A stretch of 64,000 nt of DNA. Origin: Anthoceros angustus. Taxonomy: Eukaryota > Streptophyta > Anthocerotopsida > Anthocerotales > Anthocerotaceae. The translations under genes were made by a program, and so were the position numbers. The stretch's first letter is position 1, and the number at the start of each line of letters is the position of its first letter. Shown here piece by piece: positions 58,425-64,000 of this stretch. The notes under the pieces are model-generated. The model ran no database searches, was not told the DNA's origin, and saw nothing but the letters and a program-made list of their open reading frames with translations. Where the stretch lies: assembly GCA_010909165.1 (NCBI GenBank), contig VJWM01000025.1, forward strand, positions 1,240,001 to 1,304,000. The letters are read 5' to 3'.

Positions 58425-59130
58425 TTCATGGTGATATGGACGCCAGATTCCTGCGTATGCACAGCAAGGGTTCAACCAAGAGGCACTTGTTGTCTGTTGG
58501 TAAATCCAGCAGCAGGGCCTGATTTTGGCTAGAGATGTTCATTTTGCTTGCCTACTGAAGGCCCGTGCAAGCACTGGTGCCTTACAGAAGGGCAGGCACC
58601 TGGACTCACAGACTGTCGGGAGAGGACTGCCGGATGAAATACTGGTGGGCAGGTGGACGTGCATGCAGAATGTGGTGAACTGGAAAATTCACGCCTGGTT
58701 TTTTGACGGCTTGGCCTCAACGAATGTGGTGACATGGATGGCGCTGACTGCTGGGTATGCACAGCAATGACTCGGCCAAGAGGAGCTTGTTGTGCATGGA
58801 CTAATGGAGGATGAGGTCCCGCTTGTGGCTAACGATGTTACTTTGACTTGCCTTCTCAAGGCCTGTGCGAGCAATCAATGGTGCGATACATAACTGCAGG
58901 CAGCTGCACTCACGCATTGTTGAACGAGGAATGCCATACGACATACTGGTGGGCACCTGCCTGGTAAGGATGTGTGGAAAATGCGGTGAACTGAAAGATG
59001 CACGCTAGGTTTTCGAAAGCTTGGCTACAAGGGATGTTGTGACATGGAATGCCCTGATACCTGAATATGTCACAGCAGGACTGCAGCAAGAGGCGCTGTT
59101 CCGTATGCACTACTGGAGCAAGAGGGCCTG
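58425..59130 (+). pseudogene. Decayed PPR triplets between the two PPR genes
   Basis: Plus-strand sequence similar to the 303-bp triplets but more diverged: HFACLLKARASTGALQKGRH and STNVVTWMALTAGYAQQ at 58525-58770, then further remnants to about 59130. Several stops (58768, 58985 area) and small indels break it. About 2.3 triplets remain. It is older than the near-identical repeats on either side. Confidence 0.75.
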
Positions 59131-59510
59131 CTTGTGGCCAAAGATGTCCATGATTCTGCTCTGGTTGAACTGGTCAGCTCTGGTAGGTTCCTCATTTCCC
59201 AGTGCGCCTGCTGATGTCAACTCAAGTCTGTTGATGATGCTAAGATGTTCTCTTCTGTTTGAGACAGAAACCCATTTTGCTTCTCACGTTGGGGGGGACA
59301 TGCACATGTGTGTGTATGTCTTACACCTATGTACACATCAGTAAATGAAATTTTCATAAATAAATCTTTCTGCAATTTTATGTCCATGGCCATGCATCAG
59401 TGTGCGTGGGGATGGGAGTTAAGCAAACCCAAAGTCCCCCACGAGACAAGCAAAATTCTTTGGAGTACACGCATGAGCACTGGCTAGTCCTCCATCATTC
59501 TCACGGTCGA
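59131..59510. other. Spacer between PPR relic and minus-strand PPR gene
   Basis: No gene seen. AT content rises near 59340-59390. The last 50 bases are the duplicated 3' flank. Confidence 0.5.
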
Positions 59511-62500
59511 CCCTTACAACTGCAAGAACCATCTGCAAATCGATGCACACGGTAGCCATCCCTTACAACAATGTCTCTCTGTTCAAGCCTAGACATGATC
59601 TCCGTGGAACTGTGGCAGTCACTGCACATGCGTAGATTCTTCGTTACCACCAGAGGTGTCCCACTGGAGTGTTCAAGAGACCAAACGCCAGAGCTAGCTT
59701 CTCAGCATGCCCACAAAGCGCATCTTCCTTTTCCTTCTCACACAGTGGTCTCAACACCAACTTTGTATGAGGTGCGTGGCCTCCTTGCTGCTTCAGATGT
59801 GCATTTGTGCTCTCTTCCTTAAGCGCAATATCCTCTCCTTTCTCCCACCAGAAATCTATGTACCTGCTTATTCACCTCAATGGTCGCCACTGCAGGTTTC
59901 TTGTTAGCTCCTGCTACCATTCTCTGTGTTTCAATCCTGTCTACATCGGTCCACCTACCTGCATCTGCGTAGGCATTGGCCATGAGCACATATGCAGACG
60001 CCTGCTGAGGGTCCAGCCTAACAATGCTTTCAAAACACCACATCGCCCTCTCCAGATCCCCGTGACTTTTGCAGGCATTCAACAAGGACGTCAAACCCAC
60101 AGCGTTGCTGTGGCCCTCACATGATAGTAGCATCTCCTCTGCCTCATCTAAATGGCCTGCACGTCCAAGAAGATCAATCATGCAGTTGTGATGCTCAATA
60201 GTAGGTTTGATGCCATGCTGCTCAGCCATGGAATCAAAGTGCTTGCGTCCCTCGTGGACCAGTCCCCCATGACTGCACGCTGCTAGAAGGCAAATAAAAG
60301 TAACACCGTCAGGCTGAACACCAGCAACTAACATGTCCTGAAAACAAGCTAGCGCTCTGCGACCATCATCACAAGTACCGTATCCAGATATCAGGGCATT
60401 CCATGTCACCACATTCTTTGTGGCCATGCTGTTAAATACCCGGCGCGTATCTTCCAGTTCACCACATTTTGCATACATGTCCATCAGACAGGTGCCCAAC
60501 ACTACATCCAGCAGTCCTCTTTCAACAATCTGTGAGTGTAGATCCCTGCCCTTCTGCAAGGCACCAGTGCTTGCACAGGCCTTCAGAAGGCAAGAAAAAG
60601 TAACATGGTCAGCCAAAATGAGGCTCTCCTGCTCCATTTGTCCATACAGAACAAGCGCCTCTTGGCTGAGTCCTTGCTGTACATACCCAGCTATCAGGGA
60701 ATTCCATGTCACCACATCCTTTGTGGCCAAGCTTTCAAAAACCTGATGTGCATCTCTCAGTTCACCACATTTTCCATACATGTCCACCAGGCAGTTGCCC
60801 AGCAATACATTATCCAGGAGTCCTCGTTCAACAATCTGTAAGTGCAGCTCCCTGCCCTTCTCTAAGGCACCAGTGATTGCACAGGCCTTTAGAAGGCAAG
60901 CAAAAGTAACATGGTCAGCCACAATGAGGCCCTCCTGCTCCATTTGTCCATACACAGCAAGCGCCTCTTGGCCGAGGGCTTGCTGTGCATACCCAGCAAT
61001 CAGCATTCCATGTCACCACATCCTTTGCGGCCAGGCTTTCAAAAACCTGGCGAGCATCTTCCAGTTCCCCACATTTTGCATACATGTCCACCAGGCAGTT
61101 GCCCAACACTACGTCATCCAGCAGTCCTCTTTCGACAATCTGTGAGTGCAGCTGCCTGCCCTTCTGTAAGGCTCCAGTGCTTGCACAGGCCTTCAGAAGG
61201 CAAGCAAAAGTAACATGGTCAGCCAAAATGAGGCCCTCCTCCATTTGTCCATACACACAAGCGCCTCTTGGCGAGTCCTTGCTGTGCATACCCAGCAATC
61301 AGGGCATTCCATGTCACTACATCCTTTGCGGCCATGCTGTCAAAAACCTGGCGTGCATCTTCCAGTTCACCACAGTTTGCATACATGTCCACCAGGCAGT
61401 GCCAACACTACGTCATCCAGCAGTCCTCTTTGACAATCTGTGAGTGCAGCTGCCTGCCCTTCTGTAAGGCACCAGTGCTTGCACAGGCCTTCAGAAGGCA
61501 AGCAAAAGTAACATGGTCAGATAAAATGAGGCCCTCCTGCTCAAATTGTCCATACAAATCAAGTGCCTCATGACCAAGTCCTTGCTCTGCATACGCCGAT
61601 ATCAGGGCATTCCATGTCACTACATCCTTTGCGGCCATGCTGTCAAAAACCTGGCGTGCATCTTCCAGTTCACCACAGTTTGCATACATATCTACCAGGC
61701 AGTTGCTCAACACTATGTCATCCAGCAGTCCTCTTTCCACAATCTCTGAGTGCAGCTGCCTGCCCTTCTGTAAGGCACCAGTGCGTGCACAGGCCTTCAG
61801 AAGGCAGGCAAAAGTAACCTGGTCAGCCAAAATAAGGCCTTCCTGCTCCATTTGTTCATACACAACAAGCGCCTCTTGGCCGAGTCCTTGCTGTGCATAC
61901 CCAGCAATCAGTGCCGTCCATGTCACCACATCCTTTGTGGCCAAGCACTCAAAAACCCGGCGTGCATCCTCCAGTTCACCACATTTTACATACATGTCCA
62001 TCAGGCAATTGCCCAACACTACGTCATCCAGCAGTCCCCTTTGAACAATCTGTGAGTCCAGCTCCCTGCCCTTCTGTAAGGCACCAGTGCTTGCACAGGC
62101 CTTCAGAAGGCAAGCAAAAGTGACATGGTCAGCCAAAATGAGGCCCTCCTGCTCCATTTGTCCGTACAGAACAAGTGCCTCTTGGCTGAGTCCTTGCTGC
62201 GCATACCCAGAAATCAGCGCCGTCCACGTCACCACATCCTTGGTGGCCAAGTCTTCAAAAACCTGACGTGCATCATTCAGTTCACCACATTTTGCATACA
62301 TGTCCACCAGGCAGTTACCCAACACCACATTGCCCAGCAGTCCTCTTTCCACAATCTGCGAGTGCAGCTGCCGGCCCTTCAGTAAAGCACTAGTGCTCGC
62401 ACAGGCCTTTAAAAGGCAAGCAAAAGTGACATGGTCAGCCAAAATGAGGCCCTCCTTCTCCATTTGTCCATACACAACAAGCGCCTCATGTCCGAGTCCT

Positions 62501-64000
62501 TGCTGTGCATACCCAGCAATCAGGGCATGTCCATGTCACCACATCCTTTGTCCCAAGCTGTCAAAAACCTGCATCTTCCAGTTCACCACATTTTGCATAC
62601 ATGTCCACCAGGCAGGTGCCCACCACTACGTCATCCAGCAGTCCTCTTTCACAATCTGTGAGTGCAGCTGCCGGCCCTTCAGTAAAGCACTAGTGCTCGC
62701 ACAGGCCTTTAAAAGGCAAGCAAAAGTGACATGGTCAGCCAAAATGAGGCCCTCCTTCTCCATTTGTCCATACACGGCAAGCGCCTCATGGCCGAGTCCT
62801 TGCTGTGCATACCCAGCAATTAGCGCTGTCCATGTCACCACATTCTTTGTCCCCAAGCTGTCAAAAACCTGGCGGGCATCTTCCAATTCACCACATTTTG
62901 CATACATGTCCACCAGGCAGGTGCCCACCATTATGTCATCCAGCAGTCCTCTTTTCACAATCTGTGAGTGTAGCTGCCTGCCCTTCTGCAATTCACCAGT
63001 GCTTGCACAGGCCTTCAGAAGGCAAGCGAAAGTAACATGGTCAGATAAAATGAGGCCCTCCTGCTCCATTTGTCCATACAGAACAAGCGCCTCATGTCCG
63101 AGCCCTTGCTGTGCATACCCAATCAGGCATTCCATGTCACCACATCCTTTGACGCCATGCTGTCAAAGACCTGGCGTGCATCTTGCAGTTCACCGCATTT
63201 TGCATACATGTCCACCAGGGAGGTGGCAACAAACACGTCTGTAGGAATGCCGCTGTGCAATACATCACAGTGCACATTCCTGCCAGATTCCAAATCAACC
63301 GCAAATGCACAAGCTTGAAGGGCAGCTACAAAGACGTGAGCATCCGCCTTCACTCCTGACCTACGCATCTCATGGTACAGCTGCACGGCCTCATTGGGTT
63401 TCCCATGCTTAGCGTATGCGGAGATTATGGAAGACCACATGAAGACATCTGGTTTCCCCACCTTGGTGAGAACATTTCTGGCTTCCTCTAGCCTACCTCC
63501 ATATGCATACATGCGCAAGATATGATTCCCCAAGTACACATTCGACTCGTACCCAAGTTTGACAGTGAGATCATGAACTCGTCGCCCCAGAATCAAATCC
63601 TTTTTAGCTGTACACAGTTTTAGCACAGTGTAGAACAGAGACCGAGAAATAGCAGACTCTGTCTGCGCCAGAGATTCCAGGGCTCCAACTGCCTCAGAAA
63701 GCTTCCCCTGCTGACATAACACGGTTACGGTTCCAGCCGTTAGGAAGCCCATTTCCGATCCTGCACGCCTGCCAGGTTCAGACTTATTATCCAAAGAGCT
63801 GGACTTGGAAGCAGAGGCACCATGACCCATCTGCATATCCAAGGAAACGAGCTGCTCATCAACCCAAGCTGGTTTAGACACGTCATTTAACCACAGGACC
63901 TCGCCGGACCCCTTACGCCGGAAGTCAGGCAAACCGGAGCTCCTCGTGCCTCGTCTGTTGTCCCACCACATCGTAGGGTCCAGGAAAAATTGTTGCCACA
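59511..64000 (-). pseudogene. Second PDF / PPR-array / variant DYW gene, inverted copy, frame broken, runs off right edge
   Basis: Read from 64000 down, it opens inside the PDF motif (LWQQFFLDPTMWWDNRRG). Then come PPR motifs, about nine P-L-S triplets of 303 bp (repeat boundaries near 63130, 62827, 62527, 62219, 61915, 61608, 61308, 61006, 60698 and 60401), E motifs, KKPAVATIEVN and a DYW-like region ending in the same GSCSCKGRP at a TGA (59513-59511). Open stretches are 63971-63123, 63135-62626, 62475-61408, 61298-60915 and 61006-59819. Frame is lost by small deletions between them, and again near 59835 (two bases) and about 59670 (one base) within the DYW region. It is homologous to 54102-58209 throughout. 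The damage may be real or from repeat consensus errors. Confidence 0.8.

Noticed and set aside
55150-63200. Regularly spaced repeats that might be taken for a CRISPR array or satellite
   Set aside because: The 303-bp unit encodes P, L and S motifs in frame; there are no unique spacers and the context is a plant nuclear gene.
1-64000. tRNA, rRNA and other structured RNA genes
   Set aside because: I looked for tRNA T-arm and acceptor patterns and for rRNA-like stretches and saw none; a covariance-model scan would be needed to exclude small ones.

Overview
This window looks like nuclear DNA of a small-genome, non-seed land plant. Housekeeping genes are close together and have short introns of roughly 70-220 bp with GT-AG borders. 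They include plant-type genes: a LONGIFOLIA/TRM protein, an NPF transporter, a CEF-type Sec24 and PLS-class PPR proteins. The PPR genes are the best taxonomic clue. Their DYW-like C-termini carry a Lys-Lys-Pro-Ala PG-box and end in Gly-Arg-Pro or Asp-His-His instead of Asp-Tyr-Trp. That kind of variant is known from lineages with U-to-C organelle RNA editing (hornworts, ferns, some lycophytes). With this gene density, a hornwort is my best guess (inference).

Layout. 1-114 is the 3' end of a Sec24-like reading frame, related to the complete Sec24 gene at 46.7-51.3 kb but in the opposite orientation. 2.17-9.17 kb is one Ty1/Copia retrotransposon on the minus strand, with both LTRs, a 5-bp target duplication, a primer-binding site, broken gag-pol frames and an extra antisense reading frame. 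9.2-16.1 kb is AT-rich, repeat-bearing sequence without a recognisable gene, passing into the leader of the next gene. 16.2-39.7 kb is a gene-rich block: LONGIFOLIA/TRM (+), PPR-DYW (-), ANTH-domain clathrin adaptor (+), ATG3 (-), a short EB1 C-terminal-domain protein (+), ribosomal protein uS3 (-) and an NPF transporter (+). 40.76-45.39 kb is a 2.3-kb tandem duplication, each copy holding a mitochondrial ARM-like gene (-) and a decayed PPR fragment (+). 46.66-51.31 kb is Sec24 (-). 51.3-54.0 kb is minisatellite-rich.

54.1-64 kb is the most unusual part. Two long PPR genes face each other tail to tail. Each starts with a PDF motif (the C-terminal motif of organellar single-stranded DNA-binding OSB/PTAC9 proteins). 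This is followed by a PPR array in which a P-L-S triplet of about 303 bp is repeated about seven and nine times with very little change, then E motifs and a DYW-like domain ending Gly-Arg-Pro. A decayed PPR fragment and a perfect 22-bp hairpin lie between them.

The neighbouring genes do not form a pathway; most are ordinary housekeeping genes. The PPR genes would act together in organelle RNA editing. All single-copy genes read cleanly through every predicted splice junction, whereas nearly all broken reading frames lie in multi-copy sequence. This suggests either real decay of duplicates or consensus errors in repeats.
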